A stretch of 64,000 bases of DNA from Rs1 sp000416275 (GCA_965243635.1 OZ251574.1:3162001-3226000), one strand, 5' to 3'; positions 42,512 to 51,472 are shown, numbered from the stretch's first letter. Translations and numbers: made by a program. The notes: generated by a model from the letters alone, not told the origin.

Positions 42512-43745
42512 TGCGCAATGCCTCAGCAGGTTGGGTTTGAGATGCTTTAAAAGCAGGATAAAGAGTAGCGAAGAAGCTAATTGATAAAGCAACGACAATG
42601 ATTGTCAGTACATCAGCCCAAATCAGCTGCGATGGTAAATCACTAATAAAGTAAACATCCGGGCTGAGCACTTGAACACCAAAGACTCTTTCAAAAAATG
42701 AGACTAAATCGCTGATGGTCAACGCCAAAGTCACGCCTAATACAGTGCCTAAAAAGGTGCCCAAAGTACCAATAACTATCCCTTGCACCATGAAAATTCG
42801 CATAATCAGACCTTGAGTAGCGCCTAAAGTACGCAGTATGGCGATATCTGATTTTTTATCGGTAACTACCATCACTAAGGTTGATACGATATTGAAGGCC
42901 GCCACAAATACAATTAAAAATAGCAACAAGCCAACCATCCGCTTTTCCATTTGTATGGCTTGGAATAGATTTCCCTGAGTTCTTGTCCAATCTGAGATCT
43001 GATAAATCCCCTCTAGCTCTACCGCTATCTCACGCACTGCGATTGGCGCTGCAAATAAATCTTTAAAGGTTAGCCTTAATCCTTCGACTCCTTGCATGCG
43101 CTTAATTTTTGCAGCATCGTCAATATGGATATAGGCGAGAGAGCTATCTAACTCAGCGCCAACTGAAAAAGTGCCGGCGACGGTAAAACGTTTTAGCCGA
43201 GGCGTTACCCCGGCAATACTGACCGAAGCTTCAGGTAAAACTAAGGTAACTTTGTCGCCGATTGTCAGGCCTAGATATCGGGCTAGTAAATCACCTAAAA
43301 TAATATTGAATTTGCCCGGCTGCAATGCCTGCCAGTCGCCTGAATTAATATTTTTAGTGACTATTGATACTTTTTTCTCAGCTTCAGGGTCTACTCCCTG
43401 TACGAAGGCGGGTTTCACGCGACCATTATAAGCCAACATACCTTGCGCTTTGATAAAGGGGGCACTGGCGATGATACGAGAATCCATCGCCACTTTGGCG
43501 GCGAGTTGCTGCCAGTCATGGATACTGCTGTCATAACCGGTGATCGTGCCGTGCGGCACCATACCTAATATCCGGTTGCGCAATTCACGATCAAAACCGT
43601 TCATCACAGACAGGACCACTATCAAAGCGGCGACACCTAACATCAGCCCTAGCATCGAAACTAAGGAGATAAAAGAAATGAAATTATTGTTGCGCTTAGC
43701 TGCGGTATAGCGCAGGCCAACATAGAGGGAAAATGGTTTAAACAT
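42504..43745 (-). CDS. lolC: Lipoprotein-releasing permease, LolC/LolE family
   Basis: 413 aa: one N-terminal membrane helix (FISFISLVSMLGLMLGVAALIVVLSVMNGFDRELRNRILGM, including the LolC/E signature), a large periplasmic domain and three C-terminal helices. The periplasmic loop PEASVSIAGVTPRLKRFTVAGTF corresponds to the LolC hook that docks LolA. Only one such permease is present: pseudomonads have lolC-lolD-lolE, whereas here lolD is followed by repeats and DUF2062. It may therefore be a LolF-type protein forming a homodimer, or lolE lies elsewhere. Confidence 0.92.
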   Translation of the reverse strand: MFKPFSLYVGLRYTAAKRNNNFISFISLVSMLGLMLGVAALIVVLSVMNGFDRELRNRILGMVPHGTITGYDSSIHDWQQLAAKVAMDSRIIASAPFIKAQGMLAYNGRVKPAFVQGVDPEAEKKVSIVTKNINSGDWQALQPGKFNIILGDLLARYLGLTIGDKVTLVLPEASVSIAGVTPRLKRFTVAGTFSVGAELDSSLAYIHIDDAAKIKRMQGVEGLRLTFKDLFAAPIAVREIAVELEGIYQISDWTRTQGNLFQAIQMEKRMVGLLLFLIVFVAAFNIVSTLVMVVTDKKSDIAILRTLGATQGLIMRIFMVQGIVIGTLGTFLGTVLGVTLALTISDLVSFFERVFGVQVLSPDVYFISDLPSQLIWADVLTIIVVALSISFFATLYPAFKASQTQPAEALRNE

Positions 43746-43888
43746 GGTGGCGAATTAGAACACAAATATTAATGTAACTCTAACGAAATCATAACCAATT
43801 CAATTAAAAGAAGCACTCCAGTGCCAGCGACATTATCGGTCTAGAAAAGTTCTAGCTATATAGCTAGATTGATCGATGGATACTGCAT

Positions 43889-43930
43889 GAGACTTCTGCA
43901 TAACGTTGCGAGTGAAGGTAAGGTAAGACG
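43889..43930. repeat. Family-1 MITE end, truncated
   Basis: GAGACTTCTGCATAACGTTGCGAGTGAAGGTAA is one complete family-1 end in a few decayed bases; the other half is missing, and hydrolase-like sequence begins directly after it. Confidence 0.65.
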
Positions 43931-43949
43931 CCCCGACGATTTTGTTACT

Positions 43950-44453
43950 GCATGGTTTTCCATTTCATCACATATCTTTAGACATTTAATTCCGCAACTG
44001 GCTAAAAAATATCACGGAATTGCGACAGACTATCCAAGTTTTGCTAATAGTGATATGCCGAGCATTGATAATTTAGTGACAGTCATTTTACCTATCGATG
44101 CGACCAAATAGCAATACACTCACGGCACTCTCAACCCAGAAACGATCAGCCCTGACAACAGGATAATCGACCAAGCTAAATTAGATCGCCCCGACAACAA
44201 GGCCATTCAGCTGGAACTATTCTATTCGTACGGCACCAATCCTCCCCTGTATCCTAAATGGCAAAAATATTTTAGAGAGCACCAGCCAGCCACTCTTTTA
44301 GCTTGGGGCGAAGGCGATTACATTTTTCCAGAAGCAGGCGCCCTTCCCTATAAAAGAGATCTAAAAAATATTGATTTCAACATTTTAGATACCGGCCACT
44401 TTGCCCTGAAAGAAGATGGCGAAAATATTGCTAACTTAATCCTAAATCAGTGA
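43950..44453 (+). pseudogene. Alpha/beta hydrolase pseudogene with internal deletion
   Basis: The N-terminal fragment FSISSHIFRHLIPQLAKKYHGIATDYPSFANSDMPSIDN is the oxyanion-loop half of a hydrolase, followed by a TAG at 44109. The same frame then continues QYTHGTLNPETISPDN...LFYSYGTNPPLYPKWQKYFREHQPATLLAWGEGDYIFPEAGALPYKRDL...LDTGHFALKEDGENIA, the C-terminal third with the Asp and His of the triad. Around 100 or more residues with the nucleophile elbow are missing. The final codons and stop come from a family-2 MITE end. Confidence 0.85.
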
Positions 44454-44600
44454 CTTCACTGCATCACATAGCGCAAGCTCTTGATTCTACAGCGGTTAGA
44501 AAAATGCCCGCTGAACCTTCGGGTGCAGCTAAGATTTTTCAATTCCACTGTAAAACCAATATCTTACACTCTGTATTCACTTTGAAGTCACCGATTCAGG
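44441..44600. repeat. Family-2 MITE copy at the pseudogene end
   Basis: 160 bp with ends CCTAAATCAGTGACTTCACTGC and TTTGAAGTCACCGATTCAGG. The interior ACAGCGGTTAGAAAAATGCCCGCTGAACC and CAATATCTTACACTCTGTATTC is characteristic. It inserted in the 3' part of the hydrolase gene. Flanks do not match, perhaps because a second, older copy follows. Confidence 0.8.
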
Positions 44601-44689
44601 ACGTTGTAAAAACACTCACTGAACTGCTAAGAGCTAAATGCTAAATGCTATGTATAGCTGCATTTATTTAGTGAATACAGGATGCATAT

Positions 44690-44770
44690 GAGCTTGCATT
44701 TAAGACTTTTCAATTCCTCTGTACAACCAATATTTACACTCTGTACTCACTTTAAAGTCACAGATGCAGG
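44690..44770. repeat. Second, diverged family-2 half copy
   Basis: TTCAATTCCTCTGTACAACC, ACACTCTGTACTCACTTTAAAGTCAC and GATGCAGG repeat the right half of the family with many substitutions. The sequence before it (GTGAATACAGGATGCATATGAGC) is the extra block seen in the long copy at 51264. Confidence 0.65.
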
Positions 44771-45173
44771 TATATATTAAAAAAGTAAGTACCAATAAAG
44801 AAATATTTAAATTAACCAGAAATTAATATTCTGCAATTGTGCGTCAGATTTGAAGACTTAATATAAAATAAACAGTATACTGGTTATAAATATTTCAGTC
44901 TAACAACAAAATAAGTTTTCAGTTTAAAATAAAATTATTTATATATCAACTAGTTAAAAACCATCGCCTTCTAGTTATGCTGTTTTTAAATTTTCAACAA
45001 GCTTAATGATTTACGTTAATTAGCATTTTAATTTTAGTATATCTGAATAATCAATAATTTCTAGATCAACCAATATAGCTAAGCGGTGCTTTAACTTAAG
45101 ATCAGTCACCAAACTTACTCTTAATAACACCTACCCCCTATTTTTATGTTTACTGTACAAGGAGTTTCGGTAA
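44771..45173. promoter_or_regulatory. AT-rich leader of the sensor kinase operon
   Basis: 400 bp, very AT-rich, without a gene. AAGGAG 8 bases before the ATG at 45174 is a strong ribosome site. No specific operator recognised; the promoter of the two-gene kinase operon must be here. Confidence 0.45.
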
Positions 45174-47453
45174 ATGCTGAGAAGGATATTTGGGACGACA
45201 GTCTACCTTAGTAGCATTAAGTCACTGGCTAAAAATAACCCTTTGACGACCCTATTTTTTATTTTTGTATTAGCTTCTATTTTCATATTCATCTATTTAA
45301 AGAGTTTACATAACAAATCGACGCTAGAGTCCGCGTTAAATGCTAGCCAAAATTATGCACAATTCATTAAACAGTTCCGCTCTATCTACACAACTGAAGT
45401 TATTGCTAGATTGGCAAAATCAGACATAGCAATAATGCATAAATACCAAGCTACGGATACCGCAATTCCACTACCTACAACGTTGAGTATTATTATCAGT
45501 GAAAGGATAAAACTGAACGGGTTTGAAATTCAAAGTAAACTATTTAGCCAGTACCCCTTCCCCTCCAAGAGCAGACAAAACCAGATTGAAGACTCTTTTC
45601 AAAGCGCAGCTTGGCAAGCAATTAATACTGAGCCTAAAAAACCCTTTATTCGCATTGCACAAATAAATGGTATTGAGAGTATCCGCTATGCCGTCGCCGA
45701 CATTATGCTAACGCAGTGCGTTAGCTGTCATAACTCTCACCCTAAAAGCCCAAAAACTGATTGGAAAGTAGGTGATGTTGCTGGGATTTTAGAAATCATA
45801 AGCCCGGTTATGATTGGTGAAAGCATAAATAACCAAACTTATTATCCAACGCTCCTCTTAATATCGACCCTATTAGTTTTCAGCTTTCTAGGGTGCGTGT
45901 TTATTTCAAACACAGCCCAAAGGAAAAATATTGTTTTAGACAAATTAAATGCAGCTTTAAATGACGAAATAAAATTACATAAGCAAACAGAAAAGGCCCT
46001 AAAGAACGCTAAGGATAACGCCATAATTGCCAAATTGTCAGCTGACGCTGCACGCACAGATGCGGTTAATGCCAATCGGGCAAAATCTATTTTTTTAGCC
46101 AATATATCCCATGAAATCAGAACCCCTATGAATGCTATTTTGGGCTATACAGAAATTCTTTATCTTGATCATAGTTTAAATTCTGAAAACCAAAAGTCGC
46201 TTGCTATTATTAAAGACTCAGGACAAAACTTACTCATGCTAATCGATGACATCTTGGATTTATCTAAACTAGAGGCGGGGGCAACCAAACTTCATATTTG
46301 TAATTTTGACCTAATCACAGTTTGCCAGTCTGCTATTGCTATGTTTAGGCTAAAAGCACAACAAAAAAAAATAGCGTTGCAATTTAAAACCGATATTTCA
46401 CTTGATAGCATAGTGGTCAACGGCGACCAGGGTAAAATCAGACAAGTGCTCATTAATTTATTAGGCAATGCGATCAAATTCACCCAGCAAGGCGAAGTGG
46501 TCTTATCTTTAATGATGATAGAAGAAAGTGTATTTAGCTTGCAAATTATGGATACCGGCATCGGTATAAAAAAGCAATACCAAGCCACTATATTTGATTC
46601 TTTTGATCAGGGGAACACTGCTTCATCTTATGGGGGAACAGGCTTGGGCTTAAGCATAACTAAAAAACTTTTAGACTTAATGCACAGTCAAATCCACTTA
46701 GAATCCGAGCCTAATCGCGGTACTCGTTTCTACTTTGATATTTGCCTGCCTATTCAGAAAAAAGCAATTCCTGTAGACAACTCGGTCAATAACGCTCAAC
46801 AAAAAGTTGCTCACTTAAACTCTCTGGTTAAAAAAAACATATTGATTATTGATGATACGGCCTCAAATCATTGTAGTTTACAAAAGATGCTCCTCGACAT
46901 TGGCTGCCATGTCTTGGAAGCCACAAACAGTTTGGAAGTTCAACTTGTCCTACAACAAAATTCGATCGATCTAGCGCTGATTTCTTCAACCATGGATGAT
47001 TGGGGGGACTTCAACTTACCCGATTATATTAAAAAACAACACTCGCATATTCCAATTATTGCTATCAGCCCGTCAACAATAGAGGCTAACTTACTGCATT
47101 TTATCGATTTAGGATTTGACGATTACATCTATAAACCCTTTAATGTTAAAGACGTGTTTAAAACACTTGCAGAATCAATAAACATAAAAATCAACGTTAA
47201 TAATCAGGACTTAGAAAAAAATCGCCGTGACAAATCCCGTGCTAATGACTTTAGATTATCAAACGCATACAGCAAGCTGATCATAGAACAATGTGACCTA
47301 TATTTAGTAAAAGAGGTCGAGACTCTCATTGATAGATTAGCATTAAAGTTTCCTAATAATGATCAGTACTTTAGCTTGTTACAGAAGTTTGTCAGCAACT
47401 ACGACTTAGAAGGTTTAACTAGTTTCTTAAAAGGAGACTCCGATGCTGGATGA
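45174..47453 (+). CDS. Hybrid histidine kinase with haem-type sensor and degenerate receiver
   Basis: 759 aa. Membrane helix at about 22-44. The extracytoplasmic Tll0287-like (DUF3365) sensor has the haem motif CVSCH (Cys182, Cys185, His186), followed by a second helix at about 225-245. A coiled coil leads into HisKA with the phospho-His313 (FLANISHEIRTPMNAILGY) and HATPase_c (NLLGNAIKF, DTGIGI, GGTGLGLSI). The receiver at about 555-665 keeps Asp560/Asp561 and Lys654, but the phospho-acceptor position is Ser604 (DLALISSTM), so it should not accept phosphate. The short C-terminal helical tail is not a recognisable HPt. It overlaps the next gene by 11 bp. Confidence 0.9.
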   Translation: MLRRIFGTTVYLSSIKSLAKNNPLTTLFFIFVLASIFIFIYLKSLHNKSTLESALNASQNYAQFIKQFRSIYTTEVIARLAKSDIAIMHKYQATDTAIPLPTTLSIIISERIKLNGFEIQSKLFSQYPFPSKSRQNQIEDSFQSAAWQAINTEPKKPFIRIAQINGIESIRYAVADIMLTQCVSCHNSHPKSPKTDWKVGDVAGILEIISPVMIGESINNQTYYPTLLLISTLLVFSFLGCVFISNTAQRKNIVLDKLNAALNDEIKLHKQTEKALKNAKDNAIIAKLSADAARTDAVNANRAKSIFLANISHEIRTPMNAILGYTEILYLDHSLNSENQKSLAIIKDSGQNLLMLIDDILDLSKLEAGATKLHICNFDLITVCQSAIAMFRLKAQQKKIALQFKTDISLDSIVVNGDQGKIRQVLINLLGNAIKFTQQGEVVLSLMMIEESVFSLQIMDTGIGIKKQYQATIFDSFDQGNTASSYGGTGLGLSITKKLLDLMHSQIHLESEPNRGTRFYFDICLPIQKKAIPVDNSVNNAQQKVAHLNSLVKKNILIIDDTASNHCSLQKMLLDIGCHVLEATNSLEVQLVLQQNSIDLALISSTMDDWGDFNLPDYIKKQHSHIPIIAISPSTIEANLLHFIDLGFDDYIYKPFNVKDVFKTLAESINIKINVNNQDLEKNRRDKSRANDFRLSNAYSKLIIEQCDLYLVKEVETLIDRLALKFPNNDQYFSLLQKFVSNYDLEGLTSFLKGDSDAG

Positions 47454-48603
47454 TACAAGTAAATTTTCAATTCTAATTGTCGATGACAAACCTTTAAATA
47501 TAGATATTTTAAGGCGCTATTTAGATGATGAAAATTATTTAATATCAGCAGTCACCAGTGGCGAGAAAGCCCTTAATATCTTGACTAAAATTCATGTTGA
47601 TCTGATACTTTTAGATATAATGATGCCCGGAATGGATGGCTATCATACCTGTAAAACCATTAAATCAGACCCAAATACTCTACATATTCCCGTCATTTTC
47701 GTTACTGCGAAGATAGAACCAGAAGATTTACGACACTGCTTTTCCGTGGGTGCTGCCGATTTAATTAACAAACCAGCACACCGTGAAGTCGTAAAAGCGC
47801 GAGTAAAAAACCAACTTTTCCAAATCAAACAGGTAAAACTAGAAAAAAAACTGCAAGAGTCTAACAAAATGGCTGAACTGGGCAGTATGGTTGCCGAAAT
47901 ATCCCACGAGGTTGCCTCTCCATTAAGTAATTTACGCTTATCAATTGACTACATGGTGGAGAGAAATACAAAAATAATTAACGATTTCAAGGAACAAAAA
48001 TTAACTAAAAATTCGCTGCAAGAACATTTAGATAAAATAGATAGCGCCTTAAAAATGAGTTCGTCAAATATTAATCTTGCTACCAATATGATGCTGAGTT
48101 TCAAACAAGTAGCTGTCGACCAGTGCTCAAATAGCCTATTAAGGTTTAATTTACTGCGTTATATTAAAGATATTTTATATACCTTACGTCCCAAGCTTAA
48201 AAAGCACAATCACCAAATAATTCTTAGCATCGACGAGCGAATCGAGCTCAATAGTTACCCAGGTGTACTCTCGCAAATAATAATAAACTTAGTCAACAAC
48301 ACTCTACTACATGCTTTTGAAGATGGTGAAGTGGGTATCATCGAAATTATTGCGCTATTTGATGTAGGTAAAGTTGAGATAATCTATCGCGATAATGGGA
48401 TTGGTATGGACAAAAACTCTCTAGCTAATGCATTCAAAAAATTCTATACCACCAAGGCTGGAAAAGGAGGCTCGGGCTTAGGTCTAGCCATCTGTAAAGA
48501 ACTGACTGAAGACGTTTTAGAGGGTTCGCTATCTTTAGAGAGCAGCTTAGGTGGCGGTACCACCTTCACCATAAAATTGGATAAAGACATTTCTTTACGC
48601 TAA
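47443..48603 (+). CDS. Response regulator-histidine kinase fusion (REC-HisKA-HATPase)
   Basis: 386 aa, soluble. N-terminal receiver with Asp14/Asp15, phospho-acceptor Asp58 (LILLDIMMPGMDGYH) and Lys110. A coiled linker leads into HisKA with His155 (MVAEISHEVASPLSNLRLSIDYM), then HATPase_c with NLVNNTLLHAF, YRDNGIGM and GGSGLGLAICKEL. The order receiver-then-kinase, and the overlap with the upstream haem-sensor kinase, suggest that His313 of the first protein phosphorylates Asp58 here and adjusts this second kinase. No DNA-binding output domain is encoded, so the final target lies elsewhere. Confidence 0.92.
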   Translation: MLDDTSKFSILIVDDKPLNIDILRRYLDDENYLISAVTSGEKALNILTKIHVDLILLDIMMPGMDGYHTCKTIKSDPNTLHIPVIFVTAKIEPEDLRHCFSVGAADLINKPAHREVVKARVKNQLFQIKQVKLEKKLQESNKMAELGSMVAEISHEVASPLSNLRLSIDYMVERNTKIINDFKEQKLTKNSLQEHLDKIDSALKMSSSNINLATNMMLSFKQVAVDQCSNSLLRFNLLRYIKDILYTLRPKLKKHNHQIILSIDERIELNSYPGVLSQIIINLVNNTLLHAFEDGEVGIIEIIALFDVGKVEIIYRDNGIGMDKNSLANAFKKFYTTKAGKGGSGLGLAICKELTEDVLEGSLSLESSLGGGTTFTIKLDKDISLR

Positions 48604-48666
48604 GGGTTTGCATCAAAATAAAGTCACCCAAGTCCATTGAGTGACATTGTTACCGCCTAGGTTTAA

Positions 48667-48826
48667 CCTGAATCCGTGACTTCAAAGTGAATACAGAGTG
48701 TAATATATTGGTTTTACAGTGGAATTGAAAAATCTTAACTGTACCCATAGGTTCAGTGAGTATTTTTCTAACCGCTGTACAATCAAGAGCTTGCGCTATG
48801 TGGTGCAGTGAAGTCACGGATTCAGG
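48667..48826. repeat. Family-2 MITE inserted at the ndh stop codon
   Basis: 160 bp. Ends CCTGAATCCGTGACTTC and GAAGTCACGGATTCAGG are perfect inverted repeats; TTTAA on both sides is an exact 5-bp target duplication. The ndh stop codon (48828-48830) lies inside the right-hand duplicate. Confidence 0.92.
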
Positions 48827-48827
48827 T

Positions 48828-50120
48828 TTAATGTAATTTCATTTTCGGCCTGACTACTTTGGCGATTTTTTCAGCCACTACCACCAATAATGCCTTCGCT
48901 AAACCATGAATCGCAATTTGATGCATTCGATACAGAGAGATATACATGATGCGCGCGATATGACCTTCTATAAACATTGATTTTTTAGTTAAGTTGCCCA
49001 TTAAATTTCCCACCGCGCCAAAGCGACTCAAGCTGACCAGTGATCCATAGTCCCGATATTGATAGCTTTTCTGCTCCTTATTAAGCATTCCTGCGATGAT
49101 ATTGTCTTTAACCTTATCAGCCATTTGATGCGCTGACTGCGCTCTGGGAGGAACCCAAGAACCGTCATCATTTTGAAAACCACAACAGTCTCCCAACACA
49201 TAAATATCATCGGCAATGGTCGATTGTAAACTGGGTTTTACGATAATCTGATTGAGGTGATTAAGCTCAAATATGCCTAAATTTTTAATGTAGTCTGGAA
49301 CTTTGATCCCCGCGGCCCAAAGCAAAAGATCTGCATGAATCAGTTCACCCTCACTCGTGATAAAACCCGCTGCGGTCGCTTGCGTCACTCTGGTTTTTTC
49401 TCTAACTTCAACCCCAAGATCTAGCAGTTCTCGACGGGCTGAATTAGAAATGCGCTCGGTTAACGCAGATAAAATTCTCGGCCCCGCTTCGATAAGATTA
49501 ATCTTTAGCTTATCAGTAGTTATGTTAGGCATATTATACGCTCTAACCAACGCTGTAACATTCAACAACTCAGCCGACAACTCTACCCCCGTGGCCCCTG
49601 CACCGACAATCGATATATTTAGGCACTGGTTTTTGTCACTGGTTTGATCAAGTCTTAAGAACTGATTGAGTAAGGCGTGATGAAATTTTTCTGCCTGTTG
49701 CGGAGAATCCAAGAAGTGGCAGTGCTCTTGCACCCCTGGTGTCGAGAAATCATTGCTCTGACTGCCTATGGCCAGTACTAAGATATCGTAATTCAGCTCC
49801 CGCTCTGGCAATATTTGTAAGCCATCATCGGCAAAGCTGGCCGCTATTGCCAGCTTATTTTGCCGCGGATTAACTCCAATAAAACGACCGAGACAGAATT
49901 GATAGTGGTGTTTGGCAGCATGGGCATGATACACCACACCATCAATACTCGTATCTAAAGTACCCGTTGCCACTTCGTGCAGAAGAGGTTTCCAGATGTG
50001 TGAGCGATTTTGATCGAGCAAAACGATCTCTGCGCGACGTTTTTTACCTAAGCTATTACCTAGTTTAGCAGCGAGTTCTAAGCCCCCTGCTCCTCCTCCT
50101 ACGATAACAATTTTTAACAT
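48828..50120 (-). CDS. ndh: Type II NADH dehydrogenase
   Basis: 430 aa, single-subunit, non-proton-pumping NADH:quinone oxidoreductase of the inner-membrane surface. FAD motif IVIVGGGAGGLELAAKLG, NADH motif ISIVGAGATGVELSAEL, and YVLGDCCGF plus VPPRAQSAHQMAD that are typical of NDH-2. The C-terminal amphipathic stretch (ARIMYISLYRMHQIAIHGLAKALLVVVAEKIAKVV) anchors it to the membrane. The stop codon lies in the target duplication of a family-2 MITE, and another copy of that MITE sits 99 bp upstream of the start. Confidence 0.94.
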   Translation of the reverse strand: MLKIVIVGGGAGGLELAAKLGNSLGKKRRAEIVLLDQNRSHIWKPLLHEVATGTLDTSIDGVVYHAHAAKHHYQFCLGRFIGVNPRQNKLAIAASFADDGLQILPERELNYDILVLAIGSQSNDFSTPGVQEHCHFLDSPQQAEKFHHALLNQFLRLDQTSDKNQCLNISIVGAGATGVELSAELLNVTALVRAYNMPNITTDKLKINLIEAGPRILSALTERISNSARRELLDLGVEVREKTRVTQATAAGFITSEGELIHADLLLWAAGIKVPDYIKNLGIFELNHLNQIIVKPSLQSTIADDIYVLGDCCGFQNDDGSWVPPRAQSAHQMADKVKDNIIAGMLNKEQKSYQYRDYGSLVSLSRFGAVGNLMGNLTKKSMFIEGHIARIMYISLYRMHQIAIHGLAKALLVVVAEKIAKVVRPKMKLH

Positions 50121-50218
50121 GATCTAATCCTCAATAATATTATAGGATTAGTAACAGCGCAGGACGAAGCTAAATAGGAACAGTTCGGATAAGTCAGCAT
50201 TTAATTGCATAATTTAAT

Positions 50219-50378
50219 CCTGAATCCGTGACTTCAAAGTGAATACAGAGTGTAAGATATTGCTTCTACGGTGGAATTGAAAAATCTTAGCCGCACCCGT
50301 AGGCTCAGCGGGTATTTTTCTAACCGCCGTAGAATCAAGAGCTTGCGCTATGTGGTGCAGTGAAGTCAGTGATTCAGG
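50219..50378. repeat. Family-2 MITE with perfect target duplication
   Basis: 160 bp between ndh and the spermidine-synthase-like gene. Ends CCTGAATCCGTGACTTC and GAAGTCAGTGATTCAGG; TTAAT flanks both sides exactly. Same orientation as the copy at 48667. Confidence 0.92.
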
Positions 50379-50486
50379 TTAATACTTTACCAAGCATTCC
50401 AATTACTAACCCTATAGGCACTGTTACCAGTGCCGAGGAAAGTTCATGTTAATTGGAAAATGCTCTAAATCCCAGTAGTTTCAGTA

Positions 50487-51230
50487 TTATTTCAGCACTA
50501 AGTTTGACAGGTACGGCTGTAAATTAAATTCCAATTTAAGTGAGAGTTTAACCGCCACTTTTTTTAGTTCGGACGCTGATTTTAAATCCTTTTGTCGACC
50601 GGCTATAATAACCACATTGCCATCTCCCGATTCGCAAGTGCGCACATCGGCAAAAGATTTTTTAAGATATGCCAGCAGCGACGGCTGCTCCTGTGCACCA
50701 TCCCAGCAATTTAGCACTAGCCAACCATTGACTTTAAGCTGCGCGAGACAGGCATCAAGATACGCAGTACTGACTTGCGCCTTATCCATCCCCTCATCGT
50801 TATACAAATCGCTCATGATCAGATCAACTTTTTTAATCGCTGGCTGCTGTAGATAATGAGCGGCGTCATCACAGATCACAGATATTTTTTTACTGCTAGG
50901 TAGTCGAAAATATCGTATCGCTATATCGATAACACTTTGCCGTAACTCGACGGCAGTGATCCGCACTCCAGCCACATTGTGATGCAGTGAACTGAGTAGA
51001 CTACCGGCACCTAAACCTAGTAACAACACGCTTTTAGGTTGGCAAAAGAGTAGCGAGAGCATCATCGCCTGCGTATAGGGATGCTGTAAAATATGAGGTT
51101 CACTTTTTAACTGTATACTTTGTTCGTCGCCAACCGCAAAAGAGAGTATTCGGTACTGCCCTTTCTGCCCATCGTCAATAACGGCCAAATCTCCGTACTC
51201 ATCAGATTGGGTGTGTATATATTTTTGCAT
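50487..51230 (-). CDS. Spermidine synthase-like methyltransferase-fold protein
   Basis: 247 aa. Rossmann-type SAM/dcSAM-binding core: SVLLLGLGAGSLLSSLHH, then ITAVELRQSVIDIAIRYF (acidic residue after strand 2), VICDDAAHYLQ and DLIMSDLYNDEGMD (position of the catalytic acid in spermidine synthases). The N-terminal beta-hairpin region (YGDLAVIDDGQKGQYRIL) is short. Related to SpeE but lacking clear polyamine-site residues, so the true substrate is uncertain. Its start is 33 bp from a family-2 MITE. Confidence 0.8.
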   Translation of the reverse strand: MQKYIHTQSDEYGDLAVIDDGQKGQYRILSFAVGDEQSIQLKSEPHILQHPYTQAMMLSLLFCQPKSVLLLGLGAGSLLSSLHHNVAGVRITAVELRQSVIDIAIRYFRLPSSKKISVICDDAAHYLQQPAIKKVDLIMSDLYNDEGMDKAQVSTAYLDACLAQLKVNGWLVLNCWDGAQEQPSLLAYLKKSFADVRTCESGDGNVVIIAGRQKDLKSASELKKVAVKLSLKLEFNLQPYLSNLVLK

Positions 51231-51263
51231 ATTTTAAATATTCTCTTTTGGATCAATATATTA

Positions 51264-51472
51264 CCTGAATCAGTGACTTCACTGCACCACATAGCGCAAG
51301 CTATTGATTCTACAGCGGTTAGAAAAATGCCCGCTGAACCTACGGGTTTTATGCACGGATGCATTTATTTAGCGAATGCAGGACGCATATTAGCTTGCAG
51401 CTAAGATTTTTCAATTCCACCGTAAAACCAATATCTTACACTCTGTATTCACTTTGAAGTCACGGATTCAGG
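51264..51472. repeat. Family-2 MITE, long form, upstream of the spermidine-synthase-like gene
   Basis: 209 bp. Ends CCTGAATCAGTGACTTC and GAAGTCACGGATTCAGG; TATTA on both sides exactly. It carries an extra block of about 50 bp (GGATGCATTTATTTAGCGAA and so on) absent from the 160-bp copies. Orientation opposite to the copies at 48667 and 50219. Confidence 0.92.

Noticed and set aside
43869..44111. 80-codon frame as an intact gene
   Set aside because: It begins in a MITE end and contains only a fragment of an alpha/beta hydrolase; annotated as part of a pseudogene.
51107..51404. Frames on both strands near the start of the spermidine-synthase-like gene
   Set aside because: They read through the family-2 MITE; the same peptide fragments (TAV.S.ACAMW) appear at other MITE copies.
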